49,273 nt of DNA, from NCBI GenBank assembly GCA_024235035.1, contig JACKNE010000021.1, forward strand, positions 1 to 49,273. The letters run 5' to 3'. A model generated the notes under the pieces. The model was not told the origin of the DNA and ran no database searches. It saw only the letters and a program-made list of their open reading frames with translations. This DNA comes from Gammaproteobacteria bacterium (lineage in GTDB: Bacteria > Pseudomonadota > Gammaproteobacteria > Competibacterales > Competibacteraceae). Below are positions 1 through 10,317 of the stretch, piece by piece; position 1 is the first letter of the stretch, and every line of letters begins with the position of its first letter. The translations under genes were made by a program, and so were the position numbers.

Positions 1-362
1 AGGCTAACGATAATCGCATTACCCGAGTCGGAGCGGTGCTGCGTGATACCCGTATCGATGAGTTACCGCAATTATTCAATGTGTTGTGGGGTGATATGAG
101 CTTCGTGGGGCCACGTCCAGAACGGCCGCAGTTCGTCGCCGAGCTGTGTAAGGTCATCCCTTTTTATTCCATGCGCCATATGGTCAAACCTGGCATTACC
201 GGTTGGGCGCAGATTTGTTATCCCTACGGTGCATCCGAGGATGATGCCCGAGAGAAGTTGCAGTACGACATGTACTACATCAAGAATTACAGTTTCTTTT
301 TCGATATCCTGATCCTGTTGCAAACGGTGCATACCGTGCTTTGGGGTCGGGGAGCGCATTAG
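1..362 (+). CDS. Exopolysaccharide sugar transferase, C-terminal part (XrtA/PEP-CTERM associated)
   Basis: The 3' end of a bacterial sugar transferase that moves a sugar phosphate from a nucleotide sugar to undecaprenyl phosphate at the inner membrane, starting a polysaccharide repeat unit. The open frame runs in from the window edge (first full codon at base 3) to a TAG at 360-362. It shows the family signatures DELPQLFNVLWGDMSFVGPRP and, later, KPGITGWAQ, followed by YPYGAS and KLQYDMYYIKN, which I associate with the TIGR03013-type enzymes linked to PEP-CTERM/exosortase loci. The membrane N-terminal half is outside the window. The following prsK-prsR pair supports the assignment: all three families belong to the same exosortase-linked exopolysaccharide system. 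Confidence 0.9.
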   Translation, partial: ANDNRITRVGAVLRDTRIDELPQLFNVLWGDMSFVGPRPERPQFVAELCKVIPFYSMRHMVKPGITGWAQICYPYGASEDDAREKLQYDMYYIKNYSFFFDILILLQTVHTVLWGRGAH

Positions 363-381
363 CCGCTGGTCGAATGCCGTG

Positions 382-2508
382 ATGACCCAGTTGGGCATGA
401 TCGGTTATGGAGCGTCGGCAATCGGCTGGCTGATTCTCTTTTTGCTGCTGCTGACCAGTTGGCGCGGTCGCTTACAAGGGGGGTTGCTGGTCGTCGCGGT
501 GCTGGCAACCTTGCTGTGGGCGTTGCGTGCGTCCTTTTATGCGGGCGCTGGCGTGGCAAAGATAGACTGGCTATACCAGGTGCTGGAGGTCGCGCACAAT
601 GCCGCGTGGCTGATTTTTCTGGCCGCGTTGCTCGAGCCGTTGGTCTGCGAGATCTGGACCCGCCGGTGGATGCAGTGGTTCTGGGTCGTGTTGACCGGCT
701 ACGCGGCAGTATTGTTGGCGGCTGATCTGCAATCGCTGCTGGATTTTGGATTCGATCTGCCGGTGGATGCCGCGATCTTAGGACATATCGGTTTGGCCAT
801 CGCTGGCATGGCGTTGATCGAACAACTGTTTCGCAACACTCATCCGCAGCGGCGCTGGGCGACCAAATTCCTGTATCTCGGCTTGGGATTGTTGTTTGCT
901 TATGATTTTTTTCTGTACGCCGACGCACTGCTGTTCAAACGACTTGATCCGGTCATTTGGGAGGCGCGCGGGCTGGTAGGTAGTCTCGCCGCGCCATTGA
1001 TCGCCATAGCAGCCGCCCGCAACCCGGAATGGTCGATGGAGGTATTCGTTTCCCGGCGAGTCGTCTTGCATTCCGCAACCATCTTCGGCGCCGGGATCTA
1101 TCTGTTGACGATGGCGGGTGCAGGTTATTACGTGCGGATTTACGGTGGCGCCTGGGGTACGACCTTACAGTTCGCTTTTCTGGTGGGCGCTGGCGTCCTG
1201 CTGGCGGCGCTCCTGTTTTCTGGGCAGCTGCGCGCCCGGGCGCTGGTGCTGATGAACAAGCATTTTTTCGACTATAAGTATGACTATCGCGAAGAATGGC
1301 TGAAGTTTATCGGGACCTTGTCCTCCGGCGATCCTAACGAGCCGCCTCGGGAACGGGTCATCCGCGCTGTTGCGGAAATTGTTCACAGCACAGGGGGCTC
1401 GCTCTGGGTTCGGCGCGAACCCGGCGGCTTTGCCTGGGTGGCTAGCCACAACCGGCGTGACCAGGGCGAACTAGCAATTCGGATCGAACCCAGCGATTCG
1501 TCATTGATGCGCTTTCTGGAAAAGCGCCAATGGGTGATTGAGTTGGATGAGTATTGGCGCGAGCCGGAGCTGTATGGCGATTTGGCCTTGCCGAGCTGGC
1601 TGCGTGAAGCGCGCCGAGTCTGGCTCATCGTGCCCCTGCTACTAGGCGAACATTTGCAGGGTTTCCTGGTGTTGGCCGAGTCCCGCGCCCCACAACGCAT
1701 CAATTGGGAGGATCGCGACCTGCTGAAGACCGCTGGTCGTCAGGCGGCGAGTTATGTGGCTTTGTTGGAGGCTAGTGAGGCCTTGAGCGAAGCACGGCAA
1801 TTCGAGGCGTTTCACCGCTTGTCAGCCTATGTGGTTCATGATCTCAAGAATATCGCTGCTCAATTGGCATTGGTCGTCGCCAATGCGGCGCGCCATGGGC
1901 AAAATCCGGCGTTCGTTGAGGATGCCTTTCGGACCGTGACCAATGCGACTGAACGTATGAACCGGTTGCTGGCGCAGTTACGTAAGGAACCGCCAGCCAG
2001 CGCTGCGCGAGCGCTAGCACTGAAGACTGCAGTGCATCGAGCGGTCGAAGCGCGTGCAGTGCAGCGTCCAGCGCCAGTTGCGCGAGTTGTGACGGATGAC
2101 GAACCCTGGGTTCAAGTCGATCCAGAACGACTGGTCGCGGTTCTGGAGCATTTGATTCAAAATGCCCAGGACGCGACCAAGGCAGAAGGTCAGGTCGAAG
2201 TTGTAGTCTATTCCGAAAAACAGATGGCGGTGGTAGCGGTGCGCGACAATGGTTGTGGCATGGACGAAAGGTTTGTTCGCGAGCAGTTATTCCGCCCATT
2301 TACAACGACCAAAGGGAATGCGGGCATGGGTATCGGTGTCTATGAGAGCCGCGAGTTTGCCCATGCCGCCGGCGGCGAGTTGGCGGTCGAGAGCCAGATC
2401 GATCAAGGCACGACCTTCTTTCTGCGGTTGCCGTTGGTCGAGAATCCGACTGTGGCGAACATTGAATCGGAGAACCGTGAATGGAAGAACCCAACCGAAA
2501 GCTGTTGA
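382..2508 (+). CDS. prsK: PEP-CTERM/XrtA system histidine kinase PrsK
   Basis: Membrane sensor kinase that should phosphorylate PrsR. The first 290 or so residues are hydrophobic with many predicted membrane segments, followed by a soluble GAF-like stretch and a C-terminal kinase core. Visible motifs are an H-box SAYVVHDLKN with the phospho-accepting His near residue 486, an N-box HLIQNAQDAT near 594, a G1 box DNGCGM near 622, and a PFTTTKGNAGMGIGVY ATP-lid region. About 708 residues, normal for PrsK. ATG 382 is chosen; a GTG one codon upstream (379) is equally possible. The 3' end overlaps prsR by 28 nt, implying translational coupling. Confidence 0.92.
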   Translation: MTQLGMIGYGASAIGWLILFLLLLTSWRGRLQGGLLVVAVLATLLWALRASFYAGAGVAKIDWLYQVLEVAHNAAWLIFLAALLEPLVCEIWTRRWMQWFWVVLTGYAAVLLAADLQSLLDFGFDLPVDAAILGHIGLAIAGMALIEQLFRNTHPQRRWATKFLYLGLGLLFAYDFFLYADALLFKRLDPVIWEARGLVGSLAAPLIAIAAARNPEWSMEVFVSRRVVLHSATIFGAGIYLLTMAGAGYYVRIYGGAWGTTLQFAFLVGAGVLLAALLFSGQLRARALVLMNKHFFDYKYDYREEWLKFIGTLSSGDPNEPPRERVIRAVAEIVHSTGGSLWVRREPGGFAWVASHNRRDQGELAIRIEPSDSSLMRFLEKRQWVIELDEYWREPELYGDLALPSWLREARRVWLIVPLLLGEHLQGFLVLAESRAPQRINWEDRDLLKTAGRQAASYVALLEASEALSEARQFEAFHRLSAYVVHDLKNIAAQLALVVANAARHGQNPAFVEDAFRTVTNATERMNRLLAQLRKEPPASAARALALKTAVHRAVEARAVQRPAPVARVVTDDEPWVQVDPERLVAVLEHLIQNAQDATKAEGQVEVVVYSEKQMAVVAVRDNGCGMDERFVREQLFRPFTTTKGNAGMGIGVYESREFAHAAGGELAVESQIDQGTTFFLRLPLVENPTVANIESENREWKNPTESC

Positions 2509-3848
2509 TCGTCGAGGACGATTCCGGCTTGCGCAGCCAGTTGCGTTGGTGTTTCGACGGTTATGAAGTGATCATGGCTGAAGATCGTGAAGTCGGCCTG
2601 GCTCAGGTGCGGCGATATACGCCATCCGTCGTGTTATTGGATTTGGGGTTGCCGCCGGATCCGGCCAATGCTTCAGAGGGATTGAAGGCGCTTGAGCAGA
2701 TCCGAGCGTTGGCGCCGGAGACGAAAGTGATCGTGGTCACGGGTAACGATGAACGCAAAAATGCGCTACAGGCGATTGCGATGGGTGCCTATGATTTTTA
2801 TCAGAAGCCAGTCGATGCCGATGTGCTCCGGCTGTTGGTGGATCGCGCCTGTAATCTGTATGCATTGGAGCAGGAGAACCGAGAATTGCTGGCCCATCAA
2901 GCAGCGACGCCGCTGCAAGGTTTGATTGCCGGTAGTCCGAAGATGCTTAAGATTTGCCAGAAAATCCAAAAAATCGCACCCACCAACGCCAATGTACTGT
3001 TGTTAGGAGAAAGTGGCACCGGCAAAGAAGTGCTGACGCGCGCGCTACATGAATTAAGTTCCCGATCCCAGGGAGCATTCGTCGCTATCAACTGTGCAGC
3101 CATTCCTGACGCTCTGTTGGAGAGCGAATTGTTCGGCCATGAAAAAGGTTCCTTCACCGGCGCGGTCAAGCAGAACCGGGGTAAGATCGAGTATGCTGAT
3201 GGCGGGACGTTGATGCTTGACGAGGTAGGCGATTTACCTCTGCCGCTGCAGGCCAAGTTGTTGCGATTTCTCCAGGAGCGAGTGATCGAGAGAGTCGGTG
3301 GCCGCGAATCGATCCCGGTGGATGTGCGGGTGGTGTGTGCGACTCACCGTGATCTTTCAGCTCTGATCGGTGAAGGCCAATTCCGCGAAGATCTGTACTA
3401 TCGGATCAGCGAGATCGTCATCCAGATTCCTGCGTTGCGCGAGCGAGAAGGCGATGTGTTACTGATCGCCCGCGCCTTGTTGAGCACGTTTGGACAGTCG
3501 TTAGGCAAGACACAGCTGAATTTTGGTTCAGATGCAGTGCGCGCGCTGGAGAGGCATTCGTGGCCGGGTAATATCCGGGAATTGGAAAATCGGCTCAAGC
3601 GAGCACTGATCATGAGCGAGTCTAGGCAGATTACTGCCCGGGATCTGGAACTGGATGTGGAGGATAACACCGTTGCCGCTATCGAACCTCCACCCGATTT
3701 GCGCCAAGCGCGCGAACAGGCTGAGCGGCAAGCCATTCAGCAGGCGCTTGACTACACCAGCGGTAATCTTTCCCATGCCGCTGAACTGTTGGGTATTACG
3801 CGTCCGACCCTGTACACTTTGCTAAATAAGCATAGTCTTAAAACCTGA
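2481..3848 (+). CDS. prsR: PEP-CTERM-box response regulator PrsR (sigma-54 activator)
   Basis: 455-residue NtrC-type regulator, partner of PrsK, expected to activate sigma-54 promoters of PEP-CTERM protein and exopolysaccharide genes. Receiver domain at about 1-125 with phospho-acceptor Asp54 in VVLLDLGLPP. AAA+ domain has Walker A GESGTGKE at 176-183 and the sigma-54 contact loop as GSFTGA (Ala to Ser relative to GAFTGA). The C-terminus is a Fis-type helix-turn-helix (GNLSHAAELLGITRPTLYTLL). It starts inside the last codons of prsK. No sigma-54 -24/-12 site was seen in this window, so its targets are probably elsewhere. Confidence 0.93.
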   Translation: MEEPNRKLLIVEDDSGLRSQLRWCFDGYEVIMAEDREVGLAQVRRYTPSVVLLDLGLPPDPANASEGLKALEQIRALAPETKVIVVTGNDERKNALQAIAMGAYDFYQKPVDADVLRLLVDRACNLYALEQENRELLAHQAATPLQGLIAGSPKMLKICQKIQKIAPTNANVLLLGESGTGKEVLTRALHELSSRSQGAFVAINCAAIPDALLESELFGHEKGSFTGAVKQNRGKIEYADGGTLMLDEVGDLPLPLQAKLLRFLQERVIERVGGRESIPVDVRVVCATHRDLSALIGEGQFREDLYYRISEIVIQIPALREREGDVLLIARALLSTFGQSLGKTQLNFGSDAVRALERHSWPGNIRELENRLKRALIMSESRQITARDLELDVEDNTVAAIEPPPDLRQAREQAERQAIQQALDYTSGNLSHAAELLGITRPTLYTLLNKHSLKT

Positions 3849-3907
3849 TACTAAGGCCTGCAGCGTTTATTGGGATGGGGTTGTTGCAGAACCCAATTCA
3901 ACTGAAC

Positions 3908-3936
3908 TTGACATCAGTGACTTGCCCGCCTATAGT
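3908..3936 (+). promoter_or_regulatory. Sigma-70 promoter of the ribosomal run
   Basis: Perfect -35 TTGACA (3908-3913), a 17-nt spacer and -10 TATAGT (3931-3936), 86 nt before rpsL. It is the best promoter match in the window and fits the start of a highly expressed translation operon. Upstream, ATTGGG (3869-3874) and CCCAAT (3892-3897) could pair as a weak end of the prsR transcript, but no T-tract follows. Confidence 0.75.
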
Positions 3937-4022
3937 CCCGCCTCTTTGCAAGCCCGGATTCCAATCAGCGCAGGCCCGCTGCCGGGTTGACTGAATTTGA
4001 AAGCTTGATTGGAGTATAGGGA

Positions 4023-4397
4023 ATGGCCACCATCAACCAGCTGGTAAGTAACCCGCGCGCTAGAAAGAAAGCGAAAAGCAATGTTCCAGCGCTTGAGAGC
4101 TGCCCACAGAAGCGCGGTGTCTGTACTCGTGTTTATACCACAACCCCCAAAAAGCCGAATTCCGCGCTTCGTAAAGTGGCGCGCGTGCGTCTAACCAACG
4201 GTCAGGAAGTAACGAGCTACATTGGTGGCGAGGGTCACAATCTGCAGGAACACTCAGTGGTGTTGATTCGCGGTGGGCGCGTCAAGGATTTGCCAGGCGT
4301 GCGGTATCACATCGTGCGTGGCAGTCTGGACACCTCCGGCGTAACCAAGCGCCGTCAGGGACGTTCCAAGTACGGCGCTAAACGGCCCAAATCCTGA
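4023..4397 (+). CDS. rpsL: 30S ribosomal protein S12
   Basis: 124-residue decoding-centre protein and first gene of the run. The loops that touch 16S rRNA and control accuracy are intact: TPKKPNS with Lys43, and GGRVKDLPGVRY with Lys88 and Asp89, the site methylthiolated by RimO in E. coli. The lysines that change in classic streptomycin-resistant mutants are the wild-type residues here. A weak GGAG lies at 4012-4015 before ATG 4023. rpsG follows after 33 nt. Confidence 0.98.
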   Translation: MATINQLVSNPRARKKAKSNVPALESCPQKRGVCTRVYTTTPKKPNSALRKVARVRLTNGQEVTSYIGGEGHNLQEHSVVLIRGGRVKDLPGVRYHIVRGSLDTSGVTKRRQGRSKYGAKRPKS

Positions 4398-4430
4398 GTT
4401 TCGTATTAATCCATCGAGATTGAGACGGTT

Positions 4431-4901
4431 ATGCCGAGAAGAAGAGAAGTCCCAAAGCGAATCATCCTCCCTGATCCTAAACATGGGAGTGAGATGCTGG
4501 CCAAATTTATGAATATGGTGATGGAGCGCGGCAAGAAATCCGTAGCTGAGAAGATTGTCTATGGCGCACTCGATGCCATGGCCGAAAAGGGTAAGGACAA
4601 TCCGCTGGGCTTGCTTGAGCAAGCACTGGACAATGTTCGCCCAGTGGTCGAGGTCAAATCTCGCCGGGTTGGCGGTGCCACCTACCAGGTCCCGGTGGAG
4701 GTCCGCACCGTGCGTCGAAATACCTTGGCGATGCGCTGGATCATTGATGCATCTCGCAAACGCAGCGAGAAATCCATGGCTCGCCGTTTGGCGGGTGAAT
4801 TGATGGATGCGGCCGAAAGCCGTGGCACTGCGGTCAAGAAGCGTGAGGACGTGCATCGCATGGCGGAAGCCAACAAGGCTTTTGCTCATTATCGCTGGTA
4901 A
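4431..4901 (+). CDS. rpsG: 30S ribosomal protein S7
   Basis: 156 residues, the usual length. S7 nucleates assembly of the 30S head by binding the 16S 3' major domain and contacts E-site tRNA. It opens MPRRREVPKR and shows the family core VGGATYQVPVEV. In E. coli S7 represses the str mRNA through the rpsL-rpsG spacer; the 33-nt spacer here is short and shows no obvious large structure. fusA follows 17 nt downstream. Confidence 0.98.
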   Translation: MPRRREVPKRIILPDPKHGSEMLAKFMNMVMERGKKSVAEKIVYGALDAMAEKGKDNPLGLLEQALDNVRPVVEVKSRRVGGATYQVPVEVRTVRRNTLAMRWIIDASRKRSEKSMARRLAGELMDAAESRGTAVKKREDVHRMAEANKAFAHYRW

Positions 4902-4918
4902 GTTTCGAGGATTGAGCC

Positions 4919-7018
4919 GTGGCTCGCAAAACCCCCATCGAGCGCTATCGTAACCTCGGCATCATGGCCCACATTGATGCTGGCAAGACCACCGTAACCG
5001 AGCGCATCCTGTTTTACACAGGTATTTCCCACAGGCTGGGTGAGGTTCACGATGGCGCCGCCACCATGGATTGGATGGTGCAGGAGCAAGAGCGTGGCAT
5101 CACCATCACTTCCGCCGCGACGACCTGCTTCTGGGCTGGTATGGCCAGCCAGTTCGACGAGCACCGCGTCAACATCATCGACACCCCAGGCCATGTCGAC
5201 TTCACCATTGAAGTCGAACGCTCGTTACGGGTGTTGGATGGCGCTTGCGCGGTATTTTGCGCGGTCGGTGGGGTCGAGCCACAATCCGAAACGGTCTGGC
5301 GGCAGGCCAATAAATATGGCGTGCCGCGCCTGGCGTTCGTCAATAAGATGGATCGCGCTGGCGCCGATTTTCTGCGCGTCGTCCAGCAAATCCAGGGTCG
5401 ATTAGGCGCCCATCCGGTGCCGATTCAGCTCCCGATCGGCGCTGAGGATCAGTTTAAAGGGATCGTCGACCTGGTCAAGATGCAAGCGGTTTACTGGGAT
5501 GAGGATAGCCTCGGCATGGAGTTCAAGTATGCCGACATCCCAGCCAATTTGCAGGCTGATTGCGAGACCTGGCGTGAGAAGATGGTCGAAGCCGCTGCCG
5601 AAGCCTCTGACGAATTGATGGAAAAATACCTGGAAGGTGAGCCGCTGAGCGAAGACGAGATCCACGCTGGTTTACGCGCGCGCACCCTTAAAGGCGAGAT
5701 CGTTCTGGCATTGTGCGGCTCCGCTTTCAAGAACAAGGGCGTCCAAGCGATGCTCGATGCAGCCATTCGCTATCTGCCATCACCGATCGACAAACCGCCG
5801 GTCAAGGGTATTCTGGATGATTCTGCCGAGAGCGAAGGCACGCGCCAGGCTGATGACGACGCGCCCTTCGCGGCGCTGGCGTTCAAGATCGCCACGGATC
5901 CTTTTGTCGGTACTCTGACCTTTATCCGCTGCTATTCTGGGGTGATCAATTCCGGCGACTCGGTTTACAACCCGGTCAAGAGTCGGCGTGAACGCATTGG
6001 CCGCTTGGTGCAGATGCACGCCAACAGCCGGGAGGAGATCAAAGAGATTCGCGCCGGCGATATCGCTGCTTGTGTGGGCCTGAAGGATGTGACGACTGGT
6101 GATACCCTTTGTAACGCCGATCATGTGATTACCTTGGAGCGGATGGAATTCCCCGAGCCGGTGATTGCCGTGGCCGTCGAACCCAAGACCAAGGCTGATC
6201 AGGAAAAGATGGGTATCGCTCTCAGCAAGCTAGCCCAGGAAGACCCTTCCTTCCGAGTGCATACCGATCAGGAATCGGGCCAAACGATCATTTCCGGTAT
6301 GGGTGAATTGCATTTGGAAATCATCGTGGACCGCCTCAAGCGTGAGTTCAAGGTTGACGCCAATATCGGTAAGCCGCGCGTCGCTTACCGCGAGACTATT
6401 CGCAAGACGGTGGAGCAGGAAGGGAAGTTTGTACGTCAATCGGGTGGTCGTGGTCAATATGGTCATGTTTGGTTGCGGTTGGAGCCGCAGGAACCTGGCG
6501 CCGGTTACGAGTTCGTCAATGCTATTGTCGGCGGTGTGGTGCCTCGCGAATATATCCCGGCGGTGGACAAGGGCGTGCAAGAGCAAATGGAAAAGGGTGT
6601 ATTGGCGGGTTACCCCGTGGTGGATGCTAAGGTCACTATCTTCGACGGCTCCTACCACGAAGTGGATTCCAGTGAAATGGCTTTCAAGATTGCGGGTTCC
6701 ATGGGCTTCAAGGATGGTGCGCTCAAAGCTGGCGCGGTTTTGTTGGAGCCGATCATGAAGGTCGAAGTGGTCACGCCTGAGGATTACATGGGCGATGTCA
6801 TGGGCGATCTCAATCGCCGGCGTGGCATACTGCAAGGTATGGATGACTCACCATCCGGCAAAGTGATCCGCGCTGAAGTGCCGCTCGCCGAAATGTTTGG
6901 CTACGCCACCGACCTGCGCTCAGCCACTCAGGGTCGAGCCACCTATTCCATGGAATTTGCCAAATATAACGAAGCCCCCGCTAACATTGCAGAGGCCATT
7001 ATCAAGAAAGCATCCTGA
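4919..7018 (+). CDS. fusA: Elongation factor G
   Basis: 699-residue translocase GTPase that moves tRNA-mRNA through the ribosome and works with RRF in recycling. G-domain motifs are AHIDAGKT (17-24), DTPGHVDFT from residue 88 and NKMD (142-145). Domain IV has the conserved GGRGQYGHVWLRLEP segment. The start is GTG 4919, because VARKTPIERYRNLGI matches the family N-terminus, with GAGG (4907-4910) as ribosome-binding site. Codon use favours C-ending codons, unlike the adjoining tuf gene. Confidence 0.98.
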   Translation: MARKTPIERYRNLGIMAHIDAGKTTVTERILFYTGISHRLGEVHDGAATMDWMVQEQERGITITSAATTCFWAGMASQFDEHRVNIIDTPGHVDFTIEVERSLRVLDGACAVFCAVGGVEPQSETVWRQANKYGVPRLAFVNKMDRAGADFLRVVQQIQGRLGAHPVPIQLPIGAEDQFKGIVDLVKMQAVYWDEDSLGMEFKYADIPANLQADCETWREKMVEAAAEASDELMEKYLEGEPLSEDEIHAGLRARTLKGEIVLALCGSAFKNKGVQAMLDAAIRYLPSPIDKPPVKGILDDSAESEGTRQADDDAPFAALAFKIATDPFVGTLTFIRCYSGVINSGDSVYNPVKSRRERIGRLVQMHANSREEIKEIRAGDIAACVGLKDVTTGDTLCNADHVITLERMEFPEPVIAVAVEPKTKADQEKMGIALSKLAQEDPSFRVHTDQESGQTIISGMGELHLEIIVDRLKREFKVDANIGKPRVAYRETIRKTVEQEGKFVRQSGGRGQYGHVWLRLEPQEPGAGYEFVNAIVGGVVPREYIPAVDKGVQEQMEKGVLAGYPVVDAKVTIFDGSYHEVDSSEMAFKIAGSMGFKDGALKAGAVLLEPIMKVEVVTPEDYMGDVMGDLNRRRGILQGMDDSPSGKVIRAEVPLAEMFGYATDLRSATQGRATYSMEFAKYNEAPANIAEAIIKKAS

Positions 7019-7058
7019 AGCGGTTGCTGAAGAGTATTGAATCGGATGGAGTGCCTAG

Positions 7059-8249
<1,191 letters not shown>

Positions 8250-8256
8250 GTATCCC

Positions 8257-8568
8257 ATGACCAGCCAACGCATTCGTATCCGTCTCAAGGCATTTGATCA
8301 CCGGTTGATCGATCAGTCGGCTCGAGAAATCGTCGAGACTGCCCGGCGTACTGGCGCCCAGGTTCGCGGCCCGATTCCTCTGCCGACCAAGATTGAACGC
8401 TTCACCGTGCTGGTTTCACCGCATGTCAATAAGGATGCTCGCGATCAGTATGAATTACGCACTCACAAGAGACTCATGGATATCGTCGACCCGACGGACA
8501 AGACGGTTGACGCTCTGATGCGGCTCGATCTCGCTGCTGGCGTGGATGTGCAGATCAAATTGAATTAG
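8257..8568 (+). CDS. rpsJ: 30S ribosomal protein S10
   Basis: 103 residues, MTSQRIRIRLKAFDHRLIDQ onward, ending VDVQIKLN. S10 sits in the 30S head and also serves as NusE in transcription antitermination. ATG 8257 is fixed by homology; in-frame codons upstream belong to tuf. With only 7 nt after the tuf stop there is no room for the classical S10-operon leader, so the gene must be read through from tuf. A 129-nt spacer with hairpins separates it from rplC. Confidence 0.97.
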   Translation: MTSQRIRIRLKAFDHRLIDQSAREIVETARRTGAQVRGPIPLPTKIERFTVLVSPHVNKDARDQYELRTHKRLMDIVDPTDKTVDALMRLDLAAGVDVQIKLN

Positions 8569-8601
8569 GCGATTTCCTGAATCTCAGGTGATCTCCTTTC
8601 A

Positions 8602-8655
8602 GTCAGGCTTGGAGCCTGACCTTGCGAATTTTATGGATCATGAAGGGCGGCCTTC
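8602..8655 (+). promoter_or_regulatory. Hairpins in the rpsJ-rplC spacer
   Basis: GTCAGGCT (8602-8609), loop TGG, AGCCTGAC (8613-8620) form a perfect 8-bp stem; a second small stem GAAGG/CCTTC spans 8642-8655. No T-tract follows either, so they look like RNA control or processing structures and not terminators. In E. coli L4 controls this operon through a leader before rpsJ; a displaced control site here is a guess. A second possibility is simple stabilisation of the downstream mRNA. Confidence 0.5.
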
Positions 8656-8697
8656 CCCTCCTCTGATCCTGAGTTGTCGCTCCAGAGGCTTAATAAA

Positions 8698-9342
8698 ATG
8701 GCAATAGGACTCATCGGTCGCAAGGCCGGTATGACCCGGGTGTTTACGGAGGACGGCGTCTCGATACCCGTAACCCTGATCGAGGTCGAACCCAACCGCG
8801 TTACCCAGATCAAGACCGAGGATAGCGACGGTTACCGCGCTCTGCAAGTCACAGTGGGTGAACGTCGTGCTAGCCGGGTGACCAAGCCCATGGCTGGACA
8901 TTTCTCTAAAGCTGGCGTTGCGCCAGGCCGTGGTCTGTGGGAATTCCGCCTGGCCGATGGCGAGGGCGCTGACATTGGTGTTGGCGCCGAGTTGACCGTC
9001 GAGCGCTTTCAGGCGGGCCAGAAAGTCGATGTGACCGGTACAACCATCGGTAAGGGGTTTGCCGGCGCCATTAAGCGCCACCATTTCCGCAGCCAGCGCG
9101 CCAGCCATGGTAATTCATTGTCGCATCGCGCCCCTGGTTCGATCGGCCAGAATCAGAGTCCCGGTCGGGTATTCAAGGGCAAGAAAATGGCTGGCCATCT
9201 TGGCACGGTGCAGCGTTGTGTGCAGAACCTTGAAGTGGTTCGAGTGGATGCCGAACGTAACCTGCTGGCGATCAAGGGTGCTGTCCCCGGCCACAAGGGT
9301 GGTGATGTGATGATTCGGCCCGCCGTGAAAGCGCGTCAGTAA
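8698..9342 (+). CDS. rplC: 50S ribosomal protein L3
   Basis: 214 residues. L3 is an early assembly protein binding 23S domain VI and reaching toward the peptidyl transferase centre. ATG 8698 (MAIGLIGRKAGMTR) is chosen over an in-frame upstream ATG at 8674 because it matches the family N-terminus. The loop GSIGQNQSPGRVFKGKKMAG contains the glutamine that PrmB methylates in E. coli. rplD follows after 10 nt. Confidence 0.97.
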   Translation: MAIGLIGRKAGMTRVFTEDGVSIPVTLIEVEPNRVTQIKTEDSDGYRALQVTVGERRASRVTKPMAGHFSKAGVAPGRGLWEFRLADGEGADIGVGAELTVERFQAGQKVDVTGTTIGKGFAGAIKRHHFRSQRASHGNSLSHRAPGSIGQNQSPGRVFKGKKMAGHLGTVQRCVQNLEVVRVDAERNLLAIKGAVPGHKGGDVMIRPAVKARQ

Positions 9343-9352
9343 GGAGGGCGAT

Positions 9353-9979
9353 ATGGATTTGCAGGTCAAAAACGCGAACGGTGTGACGTCCGGCCAGGTG
9401 CTCGCCGCCGATGAGGTTTTCGCACGGCCATTCAATGAATCTTTGGTGCATCAGGTGGTCGTCGCTTATTTGGCGGGCGCTCGTGCTGGCACCCGCGCTC
9501 AGAAAAGCCGCGCCCAAGTGCGCGGTGGTGGCAGTAAGCCGTGGCGACAAAAGGGGACAGGCCGCGCCCGCGCCGGCAGCACCCGCGGCCCTATCTGGCG
9601 TGGCGGTGGCGTGACTTTTGCCGCCCGCCCGCAGGATTACTCGCAAAAAGTCAATCGTAAGATGTACCGAGCGGCGTTACGTTCGATCTTTTCCGAGTTG
9701 CTGCGTCAGGGTCGATTGTTGATCGTCGATGAGTTAACGCTTCCAGAGATTAAGACCAAGCGGATGATCGCCCAATTGGCGGTGCTGGGTCTCGCGGATC
9801 AAAGTCGAGTGTTGCTGGTCAGCGAGAAAATTGACCTTAATCTTTATCTTTCGGCCCGCAACCTCGGTCAGGTGGCGATCAGTGATGTAGCCGGCCTGGA
9901 TCCGGTCAGCCTGGTGGGCGCCGATACCGTGGTCATGACCGCTGGGGCTTTACAACGTGTTGGGGAGTGGCTGGGATGA
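9353..9979 (+). CDS. rplD: 50S ribosomal protein L4
   Basis: 208 residues; lines the nascent-peptide exit tunnel with its extended loop (KPWRQKGTGRARAGSTRGPIW). In E. coli L4 also represses its own operon. GGAGG (9342-9346) precedes ATG 9353. The stop codon overlaps the start of rplW (ATGA at 9976-9979). Confidence 0.97.
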   Translation: MDLQVKNANGVTSGQVLAADEVFARPFNESLVHQVVVAYLAGARAGTRAQKSRAQVRGGGSKPWRQKGTGRARAGSTRGPIWRGGGVTFAARPQDYSQKVNRKMYRAALRSIFSELLRQGRLLIVDELTLPEIKTKRMIAQLAVLGLADQSRVLLVSEKIDLNLYLSARNLGQVAISDVAGLDPVSLVGADTVVMTAGALQRVGEWLG

Positions 9980-10275
9980 GCGATCAGGAACGCTTGATGA
10001 AAATTCTGCTGGCTCCGCATATCTCCGAGAAAGCTAACCGGGTCGCTGAGCGTTATAACCAAGTGGTGTTCAAAGTACTTCGCGACGCTGCCAAGCCAGA
10101 AATCAAGGCTGCCGTTGAATTGATGTTCAGTGTCAAGGTTAAGGGCGTTACGGTAGCCAATGTCAAGGGTAAGCGCAAACGCTTCGGGGCGGTTTACGGG
10201 CGGCGTTCGGATTGGAAAAAAGCCTATGTATCCCTGGAGCCCGGCCAGGAAATCGATTTTCTGGTGGCGGAGTGA
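9976..10275 (+). CDS. rplW: 50S ribosomal protein L23
   Basis: 99 residues. L23 sits at the tunnel exit and docks trigger factor and SRP. It reads MSDQERLMKILLAPHISEKA onward, with VKVKGVTVANVKGKRKRFG typical of the family. The ATGA overlap with rplD suggests coupled translation. A 42-nt spacer precedes rplB. Confidence 0.96.
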   Translation: MSDQERLMKILLAPHISEKANRVAERYNQVVFKVLRDAAKPEIKAAVELMFSVKVKGVTVANVKGKRKRFGAVYGRRSDWKKAYVSLEPGQEIDFLVAE

Positions 10276-10317
10276 GCGGGCGCTGCTTCGGTACCTACAG
10301 ATTTAAGGTGAATCTTC

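Noticed and set aside
1..2299. Several long minus-strand frames opposite the sugar transferase and prsK.
   Set aside because: They are shadows of GC-rich coding DNA: low-complexity Arg/Pro/Ser translations, no binding sites, and full overlap with well-supported genes.
3869..3897. ATTGGG/CCCAAT pairing after prsR as a terminator.
   Set aside because: The stem is short, the loop is 17 nt, and no T-run follows.
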